Positions 7,380-15,523 of a stretch of DNA of 42,079 bases are shown here, in pieces. Positions within the stretch are counted from its first letter, which is position 1. The number at the start of each line of letters is the position of its first letter. The notes beneath the pieces are model-generated. The model did not search any database. It saw only the letters and a program-made list of their open reading frames with translations, and was not told the DNA's origin. The translations under genes were made by a program, and so were the position numbers. Source of the DNA: Lachnospiraceae bacterium (GTDB taxonomy: Bacteria; Bacillota; Clostridia; Lachnospirales; Lachnospiraceae); contig JAIKZU010000012.1 in the NCBI GenBank assembly GCA_024681985.1, positions 1-42,079 of the forward strand, given 5' to 3'.

Positions 7380-8735
7380 ATGGATCAGGTACAGGTAACG
7401 CGTACCATGCCCAACAGCATAAAGGCCGAGCAGTCCGTCATCAGCGCCATGATCATGGATGCGGACGCCATCGATGCCGCAGCGAACATCATTACCGCGG
7501 ACGACTTTTACAATCAGCCCTACGGTCAGTTCTTTCAGGCTATCGTAGAGTTAAAAGAGTCCGGTAAGGGCGTGGATGTCGTGTTATTACAGGACAAATT
7601 AAAGCAAATGGGAGTGCCGTCCCAGTTTTGTGAGGCGGGATTCATCGCAGATCTTTTGGATGCGGCTCCGGTTTCCGTCAAGGTGGCGGAGCATGCGGCC
7701 ATCATCAAAGAAAAATCTCTGCTGCGAAATATCATCCGTCACAACCAGGAGATCGAGGATGCCTGCTTTAAACAGGATCGGGAGTCTGCTGCCATATTGG
7801 ATGAGACACAGCAGGTGTTCATGCAGCTTTTAAATGAGCAGGGAGGCGGCGAAGGACGTTCCATTGGAGAAGTGGTGCAGTCGGCTCTGGCTGCGATTGA
7901 GCGGGCATCCCGTCAAAGCGGGACCATTACCGGGATCCCCACCGGTTTTTTGGATCTGGATTACAAGACTGCAGGTATGCAGGACTCGGATCTCATTCTT
8001 TTGGCGGCCCGTCCCTCCATGGGAAAGACGGCTCTGGCCTTAAACATCGCACAATATGCCGCTTTTCATGAAAACAAAGCCGTGGCCATCTTTTCTCTGG
8101 AAATGTCGGCGGAGCAGCTGGTAAACCGTATGTTTTCCCTGGAATCCAAGGTGGACGCACAAAAGCTTCGTACCGGTGAATTACAGGATGCGGAGTGGGA
8201 GCAGCTGGTGGAAGGCGCTTCCACCATCGCAGGATCCAAGCTGATCATAGATGATACCCAGCCCATGAACATTGCCGAGATGCGCAGTAAATGTCGACGT
8301 TATAAGCAGAGTCCCAATGGTCTGGATATGATCATCGTGGACTATTTACAGTTGATGAACGGTACCGGTAAAGACGTCTCCCGGCAGCAGGAGATCTCCG
8401 ATATTTCCCGTGCCCTAAAGGGTCTGGCCAGGGAGTTGAAGGTGCCGGTGATCGCTCTGTCCCAGTTAAACCGTGGTGTGGAGCAGCGAGAGGACAAGCG
8501 CCCCATGCTTTCGGACCTCCGTGATTCCGGAGCCATCGAGCAGGATGCGGATGTGGTAATGTTTATTTATCGTGATGATTATTATCACAAGGAATCTGAG
8601 AAAAAGGGTATCTCGGAGATCATCATTGCCAAGCAGAGAAACGGCCCGGTGGGCACGGTGGAGCTGGTATGGCTGCCGGAGTACACCAAGTTTGCCAATA
8701 AGATCAAAGACAAAAAAGAATTCAAAAAGAATTAA
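7380..8735 (+). CDS. dnaB: Replicative DNA helicase DnaB
   Basis: 451 residues. The N-terminal helical domain (about 1-105, with PNSIKAEQSVISAMIMD) interacts with primase. A linker follows, then the RecA-like motor: Walker A SMGKTAL with GKT at 215-217, Walker B as MIIVDYLQLM, and the arginine-bearing SDLRDSGAIEQDADVV and GPVGTVEL region. The hexamer unwinds DNA ahead of the replisome. It is the last gene of the gdpP-rplI-dnaB unit and is followed directly by a terminator. No intein or insertion is present at the P-loop. Confidence 0.97.
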   Translation: MDQVQVTRTMPNSIKAEQSVISAMIMDADAIDAAANIITADDFYNQPYGQFFQAIVELKESGKGVDVVLLQDKLKQMGVPSQFCEAGFIADLLDAAPVSVKVAEHAAIIKEKSLLRNIIRHNQEIEDACFKQDRESAAILDETQQVFMQLLNEQGGGEGRSIGEVVQSALAAIERASRQSGTITGIPTGFLDLDYKTAGMQDSDLILLAARPSMGKTALALNIAQYAAFHENKAVAIFSLEMSAEQLVNRMFSLESKVDAQKLRTGELQDAEWEQLVEGASTIAGSKLIIDDTQPMNIAEMRSKCRRYKQSPNGLDMIIVDYLQLMNGTGKDVSRQQEISDISRALKGLARELKVPVIALSQLNRGVEQREDKRPMLSDLRDSGAIEQDADVVMFIYRDDYYHKESEKKGISEIIIAKQRNGPVGTVELVWLPEYTKFANKIKDKKEFKKN

Positions 8736-8738
8736 AAA

Positions 8739-8764
8739 AATCCCCATCCTTTCGGATGGGGATT
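8739..8764. terminator. Bidirectional terminator between dnaB and ferredoxin
   Basis: aatccccatcc (8739-8749) pairs perfectly with ggatggggatt (8754-8764) around a TTTC loop. The A-run before it becomes an eight-T tail on the minus strand, so it is strongest for the ferredoxin transcript. It also ends dnaB, with a poorer T-run. Confidence 0.85.
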
Positions 8765-8778
8765 CTTCATATCGGTTA

Positions 8779-8964
<186 letters not shown>

Positions 8965-9007
8965 TTATGCAAAAAACGTTTATATACATATCAATGTACT
9001 GCTATAT

Positions 9008-9034
9008 CTTATAACAAAAGTTGTCAGAAAACAA
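9008..9034 (-). promoter_or_regulatory. Candidate ferredoxin promoter
   Basis: On the minus strand an extended -10, TGT-TATAAG (-10 hexamer at 9013-9008), is preceded by TTGTTT (9034-9029) with a short 15-base spacer. The -10 lies about 60 bases before the ferredoxin ATG. Confidence 0.45.
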
Positions 9035-9055
9035 GCCCCAAAATATAAAAAATTT

Positions 9056-9075
9056 CTGTTAGTTTATACTAACAG
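9056..9075. promoter_or_regulatory. Perfect palindrome, possible operator between two redox genes
   Basis: ctgttagt and actaacag form a perfect 8-bp inverted repeat around ttat. It has no T-run, so it is unlikely to be a terminator. It lies just upstream of the candidate ferredoxin -35 and about 75 bases before the -35 of the divergent DUF1858 gene. The regulator is unknown. Confidence 0.5.
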
Positions 9076-9150
9076 TCACGTCGAAGGATACAATTCGTTG
9101 TCGGAGAAGGGAAAACCGGCAGAGGTGGGCAGTGATCACCGTAATTTAGG

Positions 9151-9179
9151 TTGCGTAAAATACATCTGCTTGCTATAAT
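9151..9179 (+). promoter_or_regulatory. Promoter of the DUF1858 gene
   Basis: TTGCGT (9151-9156), a 17-base spacer, then an extended -10 TGC-TATAAT (hexamer 9174-9179). The start codon is 50 bases downstream. Confidence 0.8.
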
Positions 9180-9229
9180 GGTCTGCGATACACGAGAATA
9201 ATCACATTTCAGATAAAGGAGATACAGAT

Positions 9230-9469
9230 ATGGCAGAAGTTATGGAACAGGCACAGGAGTCAGAAGTAAAGCAGGTTTCCAAGGAGACATTGATCGGTGA
9301 GCTGTTACAGATCGATCAGGACATTGCTCCGATCCTTTTCGGCATCGGCATGCACTGCCTGGGATGCCCGGCTTCCCAGATGGAGTCTTTGGAGGAAGCG
9401 GCTATGGTACATGGGATCAATCCCGAGGATCTGGTAGACGAGATCAACAATTTCCTGGCCAGCAAATAA
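9230..9469 (+). CDS. DUF1858 domain protein (redox disulfide family)
   Basis: 79 residues, start preceded by AAAGGAG. After about 15 variable residues comes the DUF1858 fold: TLIGELLQIDQDIAPILF, then GMHCLGCP with a CxxC pair, then LEEAAMVHGI and LVDEINNFL. The family is often annotated as a hybrid-cluster-associated disulfide redox domain and is common in anaerobes. The CLGC pair could cycle between thiol and disulfide or bind a metal. It is monocistronic, with a clear promoter and terminator, and divergent from the ferredoxin gene. The exact partner is not evident. Confidence 0.88.
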   Translation: MAEVMEQAQESEVKQVSKETLIGELLQIDQDIAPILFGIGMHCLGCPASQMESLEEAAMVHGINPEDLVDEINNFLASK

Positions 9470-9483
9470 TAGAAACACATCAT

Positions 9484-9520
9484 AAAACCGGCAGGTCCAT
9501 GAATGGCCTGCCGGTTTTTT
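9484..9520 (+). terminator. Intrinsic terminator of the DUF1858 gene
   Basis: aaaaccggcagg pairs with cctgccggtttt around a short loop, followed by further T residues. It also faces the end of mecA on the minus strand, and its A-rich left arm could serve both directions. Confidence 0.85.
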
Positions 9521-9543
9521 GTCGGATTTTTATAGGGGTCGTA

Positions 9544-10359
9544 TCAGATGTCGGCCAAAAGGGAAAGGGCATGATCGGGAAGGATCATTTGGTACTGCTC
9601 TTTCAGATATGCATCCAGTCCCGGCGTTTCCTTTTGGGGAGTACCATACTCCGCTAAGATGTTCATCATCCGGTTAAAATCGGTCACACTGGTGTCATCC
9701 CGACGGATGGTCAGATAGTAATGATCCTCGTGATCCCGTACCAAGGAACTGGCGCCCTTTAACAGATGGTGGGTTATTGCCGCCGCACGTACTAAAGCGT
9801 CAAAGTCATTAAAACGATAGATCCGTGTGATATTGGGGATTTCCTTGGGTTCTTTTTCCGCAGTGTCCTTCTTTTCTTTGGAAGTGTCTTTCTCCTCCGG
9901 CATGGGACTGCCGTAGATCTTTACAATGTCGTCCGCGGAGCCTTCATAGGAAAGCTTCGGAATGGACGGGCCCCGGGATGAGGTGGAAAGGAGATCCTCC
10001 AGATCTTCATCGGAAAACAGACCATCCTCATCTTCGTCATAGTAATCTTCCGAATCCGCAAATGCGGCGTCTCCCTCGGAAAATCTCGAGAATCTGGGAT
10101 CCAGTTCCTCCGGATAGGGGACCTTCGTAACGATCAAAACCAGGGTCTCGGCGGAAATCGGAATGGCTTCCACCATCAAAGGGATGTCTTCTGCTTCAAA
10201 ACCGTATTTATAGGATGCCCAGCGCAGCATCTCCCGAAATAGTGCCTTGGCTTTTGCGGATCCATAGGCCAGTTCGGACAGTTTGATCTGCCGCTGTTCC
10301 AAATCTTCGCGGGTAAGGGTGAAACGAATCTGATTATCATTGATCTTTTCAATTTTCAC
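9544..10359 (-). CDS. mecA: Adaptor protein MecA
   Basis: 271 residues, starting with GTG at 10359 after GGCGG on the minus strand. The N-terminal recognition domain (MKIEKINDNQIRFTLTREDL) and the C-terminal ClpC-binding domain (RIYRFNDFDALVRAA, SSLVRDHEDHYYLTI, EYG) frame a long acidic linker (about 95-175). The linker is rich in Asp, Glu and Ser and longer than in Bacillus MecA (about 220 residues). MecA delivers substrates to the ClpCP protease. It is transcribed alone, convergent with the DUF1858 gene. Confidence 0.92.
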   Translation of the reverse strand: MKIEKINDNQIRFTLTREDLEQRQIKLSELAYGSAKAKALFREMLRWASYKYGFEAEDIPLMVEAIPISAETLVLIVTKVPYPEELDPRFSRFSEGDAAFADSEDYYDEDEDGLFSDEDLEDLLSTSSRGPSIPKLSYEGSADDIVKIYGSPMPEEKDTSKEKKDTAEKEPKEIPNITRIYRFNDFDALVRAAAITHHLLKGASSLVRDHEDHYYLTIRRDDTSVTDFNRMMNILAEYGTPQKETPGLDAYLKEQYQMILPDHALSLLADI

Positions 10360-10398
10360 GTCATCACCGCCTCTCTAATCAGATATTTCTTCACTTCC

Positions 10399-10404
10399 AT
10401 TATA
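10399..10404 (-). promoter_or_regulatory. -10 box of mecA
   Basis: The minus strand reads TATAAT at 10404-10399, 40 bases before the GTG start. The -35 region (TTCCTT at 17 bases) is poor. Confidence 0.5.
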
Positions 10405-10679
10405 AGGAAAACAGCCCTTGAAAGGAAGTAAATCTTAAAAATTCATAAATTTTTCATTAACATTTTATTAACTCATAAACAATGTTTAAATTATGTTCCA
10501 AAGCTATTGAAAGGCCGGAATATATCTGTTATAACCGCATCACAAGATAAGTTGTATTCCTGTCATTCAAATATCTTTTGCCGGTTCGGCAATCATTCCA
10601 CAGTATGACGAAGCCTTTTTAGGGCAGATGTAATAAGGAGTAAATTTTATACCACAGTACCTCCTGATGGAAGATATTT

Positions 10680-10707
10680 TTGTCAATGATATACGCAGTT
10701 CTATAAT
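10680..10707 (+). promoter_or_regulatory. Promoter of the candidate RNA gene
   Basis: TTGTCA (10680-10685), a 16-base spacer, then TATAAT (10702-10707). No start codon with a ribosome site follows; the next plus-strand gene has its own promoter 260 bases later. Confidence 0.7.
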
Positions 10708-10713
10708 TCTAAA

Positions 10714-10966
10714 AAATCTTTAAAATGACAAGCCGTGGGGATGGCTTACTGCAGGGATACAAGCTGAGAGAGGGGGGATGCAGAAAAATAACGGATAGAT
10801 TCTTATTTTCATCGTCACTATTTGGTGGAGGAGGGCGAACCCGTTGAAAAACTTCGAAGATCGATGTTCGCAAAATATGATCCTTCGGGAGAGGCCTTCT
10901 CTTGCAACAATGGGAATAATAAGAAATGAAATGCTTTAGAGACGGCGGTCAAAAGACCGCCGTTTT
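10714..10966 (+). ncRNA. Candidate structured non-coding RNA, about 250 nt, unknown family
   Basis: The segment lies between a good promoter and an intrinsic terminator and holds no credible open frame. Pairings visible by eye are: AAGCC/GGCTT (10730-10734 with 10743-10747), CTGCA/TGCAG (10749-10753 with 10779-10783), and AACGG/CCGTT (10790-10794 with 10841-10845). GTTCGCAA pairs with TTGCAAC around an inner hairpin (10866-10873 with 10902-10908). A long-range 8-bp pairing TTCTTATT/AATAAGAA (10800-10807 with 10918-10925) closes the 3' half; the 10790-10845 helix would cross it as a pseudoknot. GC-rich unpaired stretches (GTGGGGAT, GAGGGCGAACC) look like conserved-loop material. It resembles no RNA I can name; a raiA-motif-like or 6S-like RNA are possibilities I cannot confirm. 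It could also be a leader acting on the downstream wall hydrolase by readthrough. Confidence 0.5.
10942..10966 (+). terminator. Intrinsic terminator of the candidate RNA
   Basis: acggcggtc (10942-10950) pairs with gaccgccgt (10955-10963) around an AAAA loop, then TTT. The T-run merges with the -35 box of the next promoter. Confidence 0.85.
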
Positions 10967-10993
10967 GTATTGATTTGGGAAAAATGCTATAAT
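10965..10993 (+). promoter_or_regulatory. Promoter of the SH3/GH18 wall hydrolase gene
   Basis: TTGTAT (10965-10970), 17 bases, then extended -10 TGC-TATAAT (10988-10993). The ATG at 10992 overlaps this -10 box, so it cannot be the translation start. Confidence 0.8.
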
Positions 10994-11033
10994 GAGAAAC
11001 GTTGAAAACGATTCAGGTGATTCGGAGGAAATT

Positions 11034-12785
11034 ATGGCGAAACGGAGAAGAAAAAGACATCCCATAGCCCGGCTGTTTCCGTCCTCTTTCATGGGATGGG
11101 CGGCGCTATTTTTCGCACTATTGGTGATCGCGGGAGGGAGTGTCCTTTATATTTACAGATATGCACCCACATCGGAACATATGGAGCTGTCGGACTTTTA
11201 CGACACCCAGAGGGAAGATGAAGCAGTGGTGCTGGTAAACGGCACCATGGAAGACCGGGGAGATGCGGCCCCCAATGCCCTGATCCGGGGAGAGGGAGAC
11301 GCCGCCAGAACGTATCTGGAGATCTCTTTTTTAAAGCGGAACATGGACCGGGGTTATTTATATGACCCCACGGAGAAGGTGCTGCGCTATACCACGGATA
11401 AAGACGTGATCTCCGTCAGCCTCGGAGATGATTTTTATACCATGGGAAGAGAACAGGCGGATCTGGGATACGAGCCGGTGATAGAGGATGGCCAAAGTGT
11501 TTATATCGAGGCGGATTTTGCAGCGTTATGGACGGACTTTTCTTATGAGCTTACGGTGGGTGAGCCCAACCGGCTTCTGATCGAAAAAGCAGGGTACGAG
11601 AAGGAGACCGCCACACTTTCAAAGGATATGGCTCTTCGCCAGTTTGGCGGTCCCAAGAGCAAGATCCTAAAAGACGGCACCAAGGGCGAAGAAGTGACCG
11701 TCCTGGAAAGCTACGGCAAGTGGGTAAGGGTCCTGACCCGGGACGGTGTCTTAGGTTGTCTCCAGGGAAAGTACTTGACGGATACGAAGACGGAGACGGT
11801 GGCGGCACGACTGCCGGAGCGGGAGTACCGTCATATCACCATGGATGAGACCATATGTCTCGGATGGCATCAGGTGGCAGCCCAGGGAGCGGCAGACAAA
11901 CTGGTGAAAACCCTGGACGGTACCGAGGGGATCAATGTGATCGCGCCCACCTGGTTTTCCGTAGCAGATAACACGGGAGGCCTTGCGGATAAGGCGTCCA
12001 TGGATTATGTTACCCGTTGTCATGAGAGGGGGATCCAGGTGTGGGGTCTGTTTTCCGATGTGGAAAACCCGGATGTCAGCACCACAGCGCTGTTGAGTGT
12101 GACCTCCTCCCGGGACAACCTGATCAATAACATTGTAGCGAAAGCCGTGGCCTACGGCATGGACGGCGTCAATATCGACTTTGAGCATATCGAGGCGGAA
12201 GCCGGAGACAGTTTTGTGGAATTCATCAAGGAACTGTCCATCAAATGTAAAAACAACGATCTGGTGCTTTCCGTGGACTACTATGTCCCCACAGAGTCCA
12301 GAATTGCTTACATGGACTACGAGACGGAAGCCAACTATGTGGATTATATGATCATCATGGCCTATGACGAGCATCACGGAGGCGATAACGAAGCGGGCTC
12401 CACTGCCAGCATTTCCTTCGTCACCAATGCGGTGAAGACCATGTGCGATTACGTGGATCCTTCTCAGATCGTACTGGGGATGCCTTTCTATACCAGGATC
12501 TGGGTGACGGAAGGGGAAGCGCTGACCAGCAGCGTCCTTTCCATGAACAAAACCTATTCCTATCTGGACAAACACGGTGCCGTGGCCTCCTGGTCCGATG
12601 AACTGGGCCAGAACTATGCGGAGTTTACGGAAGACGGCAAAAAATATCAGATCTGGGTGGAGGATGCGGATTCCCTTTCCAAGAAGCTGAACGTCATGCA
12701 GGAGAATCACCTGGCCGGTGGCGCTTTCTGGAAGCTGAACCTGGAACCGGATTCCATCTGGACGGTGATCAAGCAGTATATGTGA
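11034..12785 (+). CDS. Membrane-anchored SH3 / glycoside hydrolase family 18 protein (cell-wall hydrolase)
   Basis: 583 residues from the ATG at 11034, which follows GGAGGA by 6 bases. A very basic cytoplasmic start (MAKRRRKRHP) precedes one membrane helix (about 20-42), making it a type II membrane protein. An N-terminal copper-amine-oxidase-like region (about 50-180) is followed by a bacterial SH3 domain (about 195-250, GTKGEEVTVLESYGKWVRV). The C-terminal GH18 barrel follows (about 270-583). The GH18 catalytic signature is intact, DGVNIDFE at residues 377-384 with acid/base Glu384, and MIIMAYDEHH is the later conserved strand. Related proteins (YaaH/SleL type) cleave N-acetylglucosamine bonds in peptidoglycan. 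It heads a run of genes that continues into tsaC. Confidence 0.88.
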   Translation: MAKRRRKRHPIARLFPSSFMGWAALFFALLVIAGGSVLYIYRYAPTSEHMELSDFYDTQREDEAVVLVNGTMEDRGDAAPNALIRGEGDAARTYLEISFLKRNMDRGYLYDPTEKVLRYTTDKDVISVSLGDDFYTMGREQADLGYEPVIEDGQSVYIEADFAALWTDFSYELTVGEPNRLLIEKAGYEKETATLSKDMALRQFGGPKSKILKDGTKGEEVTVLESYGKWVRVLTRDGVLGCLQGKYLTDTKTETVAARLPEREYRHITMDETICLGWHQVAAQGAADKLVKTLDGTEGINVIAPTWFSVADNTGGLADKASMDYVTRCHERGIQVWGLFSDVENPDVSTTALLSVTSSRDNLINNIVAKAVAYGMDGVNIDFEHIEAEAGDSFVEFIKELSIKCKNNDLVLSVDYYVPTESRIAYMDYETEANYVDYMIIMAYDEHHGGDNEAGSTASISFVTNAVKTMCDYVDPSQIVLGMPFYTRIWVTEGEALTSSVLSMNKTYSYLDKHGAVASWSDELGQNYAEFTEDGKKYQIWVEDADSLSKKLNVMQENHLAGGAFWKLNLEPDSIWTVIKQYM

Positions 12786-12812
12786 AAAGTAGCATATTTG
12801 GAAACTATATAA

Positions 12813-13841
12813 ATGAATACAATAATTATTAACGACAACAACATAGCGGTCCCGGCACGGATCATCCGGGAAGGCGGCTTGGTGGCGTTTCCCACGGAGA
12901 CGGTATACGGGTTGGGAGGCGACGCAAAAAATCCGGAGGCATCCAAAAAGATCTACGCCGCCAAGGGACGCCCCTCCGACAACCCCCTGATCGTGCATAT
13001 CGCGGAGATCCATCAGCTTTACGAGATTGTAGAAGATGTGCCGGAGGCGGCACTGAAGCTGGCGGAGGCATTTTGGCCGGGCCCCATGACCCTGATCTTA
13101 AAAAAGAATGAGGTGATCCCCAAGGAGACTACGGGGGGTCTGGATACGGTGGCGGTACGCCTGCCATCTCACGAGACGGCCCAGGCCCTGATCAGAGAAA
13201 GCGGCTGTATGATCGCAGCTCCTTCTGCCAATACATCCGGCAGGCCTTCTCCTACTTCCGCCTCCCATGTGGTGGAGGATCTGGAGGGAAAGATCGATGC
13301 CATCATTGACGGGGGAGACGTGGAGATCGGTCTGGAGTCCACCATCATCGATCTGACGGGAGATACACCTATGATCCTGCGCCCGGGGTATGTATCCTTA
13401 GAGGACGTAAAACGAGTGACGGGCGCTGCGGAGATGGATCCCGGCATCCTGTCGGAAAATGAGAATGTCCGGCCTAAGGCTCCGGGCATGCGATATCGGC
13501 ACTACGCGCCCAAGGGATCCCTCATCATCGTGGAGGGGCAGCAGGAGGCGGTGATCGCAAAGATCAATGCTTTGACAGAAGAAGCGGCAAAAACCGGACA
13601 AAGGGCGGCGGTGCTGGCCACTGCAGAGACGGCGGATCGATACAGGGGAGCAAAGGTCTATAATATTGGGTCTTTTGCCCGGGAGGATGAGATCGGTCGA
13701 AACCTTTATCGGACCCTTCGGACCTTTGACGAGGAGAACATTGAGCTCATCTATTCGGAGTCCTTTGAAACCCCGCATATCGGGCAGGCTATCATGAATC
13801 GTCTGTTAAAAGCCGCCGGCCATCGTATTATTAAGGCATAA
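12813..13841 (+). CDS. tsaC: L-threonylcarbamoyladenylate synthase (TsaC/Sua5)
   Basis: 342 residues, so the longer Sua5/YwlC form with a C-terminal domain after the YrdC core. The core (about 1-200) has GGLVAFPTETVYGLGGDA, the KGRPSDNPLIVHI nucleotide-binding stretch and SANTSGRPSPTSASHV. APGMRYRHYAPKG marks the linker into the Sua5 domain. The enzyme makes threonylcarbamoyl-AMP from Thr, bicarbonate and ATP for the t6A base at tRNA position 37. The ribosome site is weak (GGAAAC), but the protein begins where family members do. It lies 27 bp after the wall hydrolase and before the phosphatase-like gene. Confidence 0.95.
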   Translation: MNTIIINDNNIAVPARIIREGGLVAFPTETVYGLGGDAKNPEASKKIYAAKGRPSDNPLIVHIAEIHQLYEIVEDVPEAALKLAEAFWPGPMTLILKKNEVIPKETTGGLDTVAVRLPSHETAQALIRESGCMIAAPSANTSGRPSPTSASHVVEDLEGKIDAIIDGGDVEIGLESTIIDLTGDTPMILRPGYVSLEDVKRVTGAAEMDPGILSENENVRPKAPGMRYRHYAPKGSLIIVEGQQEAVIAKINALTEEAAKTGQRAAVLATAETADRYRGAKVYNIGSFAREDEIGRNLYRTLRTFDEENIELIYSESFETPHIGQAIMNRLLKAAGHRIIKA

Positions 13842-13894
13842 ATATACAAAACGGGCGCCAATTGTAGAAAAAGACTGGCACTATGGAGGAAAAT

Positions 13895-14377
13895 GTGAGA
13901 AAATATAAACGTGTCATTTTTGCGGCAGGAAACGGGATCACCCGTGCTCCCATGGCAGCGGAAATATTCAAGAAGCTGACAGATGGAGCGTACGAAGTTT
14001 TAAGCAGGGGGATCATCGTGGCGTTTCCGGAGCCCTTAAATCAAAAGACGGAAGCCGTCATGATCTCAAAGGGGATCGAACTGACGGATTATGCATCGCA
14101 GCAGATCACGGAGGATGACATCGACGAGGATACCGTCATCTTTACCATGGAGGAGGCCCAGCGGCAGAAGATTCTTGATATGCTGGAGGGCGCGACAGAG
14201 GAGAATACCTTTGTGGTGAGCGTGTTTGCCGGTGAGGAGCTAGAGGTCATGGATCCTTATGGCGGGACTCTGCAGACCTACGGGATCTGCTTTGAGAGTC
14301 TAAAGGCCACTCTGGAGAAAGTGGTAGCCAGACTAAAGAGTGAGGAAGATCCGACCTGGACAGGGGGAAGTTTATGA
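13895..14377 (+). CDS. Low-molecular-weight protein-tyrosine-phosphatase-like protein lacking the catalytic cysteine
   Basis: 160 residues from a GTG at 13895, placed 5 bases after GGAGG. An in-frame ATG at 13883 would add 4 residues but has no ribosome site. The fold matches the LMW-PTP/arsenate reductase family: KRVIFAAGN, ITRAPMAAEIF, LSRGI, IELTDYASQQIT, and the late VMDPYGG that supplies the general-acid Asp. The P-loop normally reads CxxGNxCRSP, but here Ala11 stands at the nucleophile position and Thr16 at the second Cys, while Arg17 is kept. So the usual phosphoenzyme chemistry is not possible. It may bind phosphate or a protein without catalysis. It overlaps the dCMP deaminase gene by 4 bp; tsaC is commonly followed by a PTP gene in Bacillota. 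Confidence 0.8.
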   Translation: MRKYKRVIFAAGNGITRAPMAAEIFKKLTDGAYEVLSRGIIVAFPEPLNQKTEAVMISKGIELTDYASQQITEDDIDEDTVIFTMEEAQRQKILDMLEGATEENTFVVSVFAGEELEVMDPYGGTLQTYGICFESLKATLEKVVARLKSEEDPTWTGGSL

Positions 14378-14859
14378 GCGAGAAACGCACGGACTATATT
14401 AGTTGGGACGAGTATTTTATGGGGATAGCCTTTTTGTCGGGCATGCGATCCAAAGATCCGAACACCCAGGTGGGAGCCTGCATCGTCAGTGAGGATAATA
14501 AGATCCTGTCCATGGGTTATAACGGATTTCCCCGGGGATGCTCGGATGACGAATTTCCCTGGAATCGGGATGGCGATCCCTTGGAAAACAAATATTTCTA
14601 CACCACCCACAGTGAATTAAATGCCATTTTAAACTATCGGGGTGGATCTCTGGAGGGAGCGAAGCTCTATGTCTCCCTGTTTCCCTGTAACGAATGTGCC
14701 AAAGCTATCATCCAATCCGGCATCAAAGAGATCATATACGACAGTGATAAATACGAGAACACCCCCAGCGTCATCGCGTCGAAGCGCATGCTCACCGCTT
14801 CCGGGGTGAAGTTCCATAAATACGAGCATACCGACCGGGAGATCACCTTTCAGGTATGA
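14374..14859 (+). CDS. Deoxycytidylate (dCMP) deaminase family protein
   Basis: 161 residues. The zinc site of the cytidine deaminase fold is complete: HSE with His79 and Glu81, and PCNEC with Cys105 and Cys108. GMRSKDPNTQVGA near the N-terminus and the SMGYNGFPRGC loop mark the dCMP/ComEB branch. It converts dCMP to dUMP for thymidylate synthesis. It overlaps both neighbours by ATGA (phosphatase-like gene before, AtpZ after), so transcription probably continues into the ATP synthase genes. Confidence 0.92.
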   Translation: MSEKRTDYISWDEYFMGIAFLSGMRSKDPNTQVGACIVSEDNKILSMGYNGFPRGCSDDEFPWNRDGDPLENKYFYTTHSELNAILNYRGGSLEGAKLYVSLFPCNECAKAIIQSGIKEIIYDSDKYENTPSVIASKRMLTASGVKFHKYEHTDREITFQV

Positions 14860-15077
14860 AGCAAAAGCAGCGAAACGAAGTGATGGAGACTCTGGCGCTG
14901 GTGATGCAGGTGGGGATCTGTATGATCGTTCCCATTATGCTGTGTACCCTGTTGGGCGTATGGATCGGCGAGAAGACCGGTGTCCGGTGGAGCGCTGTGG
15001 CAGGATTTGTCATCGGAGCCGTTTCCGGTGGAGAATCTGTATATAAGATCGTTAAAAAGTATTTAAAGAACAAATGA
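14856..15077 (+). CDS. atpZ: AtpZ/AtpI-type small membrane protein
   Basis: 73 residues with two membrane helices (about 10-32 and 40-60) separated by a short polar turn containing GVWIGEKTGVRW. This is the AtpZ layout. The family helps c-ring assembly or ion handling of F-type ATP synthases and sits just before atpI. It overlaps dCMP deaminase by 4 bp and atpI by 4 bp. Confidence 0.85.
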   Translation: MKQKQRNEVMETLALVMQVGICMIVPIMLCTLLGVWIGEKTGVRWSAVAGFVIGAVSGGESVYKIVKKYLKNK

Positions 15078-15523
15078 TAAATGAATTCAGGCGACTGAAC
15101 GCTGCGCTGCCGGGGCTCTTGGCAGGGATCCTGTTATACGGTGGGTTGGCGGAGATCATCGGCGTTTGGTTTGCAGAGGATAAATTACGATACACCACAG
15201 GACTTATGATCGGCATTGCCTGTGCTCTGGGGATGGCGGTACATCTGGCAGTGGTGCTGGATGAGACGGTGCGGACCGGGAATGCAAAGCCCGGGATGAT
15301 CAAGTTTAAATCCGTCCTTCGGTACCTGGTGGTGGTATTGGTTTTTTTTGTGATGATGTGGCTGCATCTGGGAAACCTGATCTCAGCTTTCATCGGTGTA
15401 CTGGGTTTGAAGGCCAGTGCCTATGCACAGCCTTTCTTACAAAAACATATATTTCATTCAAAACTTCATAAAGAAGAGTCGGAGGGGAGTCCCTCAATAA
15501 CTGACGAGGAGGTGAAGACGTGA
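15074..15523 (+). CDS. atpI: ATP synthase subunit I-like membrane protein
   Basis: 149 residues with four predicted helices: about 12-32, 38-60, 77-95 and 98-115. The small polytopic form and position between atpZ and atpB fit AtpI, the c-ring assembly factor. Sequence conservation in this family is low, so position is the main evidence. The soluble C-terminal tail (about 130-149) is charged. Its TGA overlaps the GTG start of atpB. Confidence 0.8.
   Translation: MINEFRRLNAALPGLLAGILLYGGLAEIIGVWFAEDKLRYTTGLMIGIACALGMAVHLAVVLDETVRTGNAKPGMIKFKSVLRYLVVVLVFFVMMWLHLGNLISAFIGVLGLKASAYAQPFLQKHIFHSKLHKEESEGSPSITDEEVKT

Noticed and set aside
10749..10783. TPP riboswitch, because of the CTGAGAG string in this hairpin
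   Set aside because: The second half of the TPP aptamer (CCTGATCTGG and the GCGTAGGGA-like 3' strand) is absent, and the following gene is a wall hydrolase.
10714..10966. Cyclic di-AMP (ydaO-type) riboswitch controlling the wall hydrolase
   Set aside because: The biological context fits, but I could not place the two conserved aptamer halves, and a complete promoter follows the terminator. Left as an unknown RNA.
10992..11033. ATG at 10992 as start of the SH3/GH18 protein
   Set aside because: It overlaps the -10 box TATAAT; the ATG at 11034 has a proper GGAGGA site.
11751..13013. A 420-codon open frame on the minus strand
   Set aside because: It lies opposite the GH18 and tsaC genes, is rich in His, Arg and Gly without any domain, and is a shadow of their codon bias.
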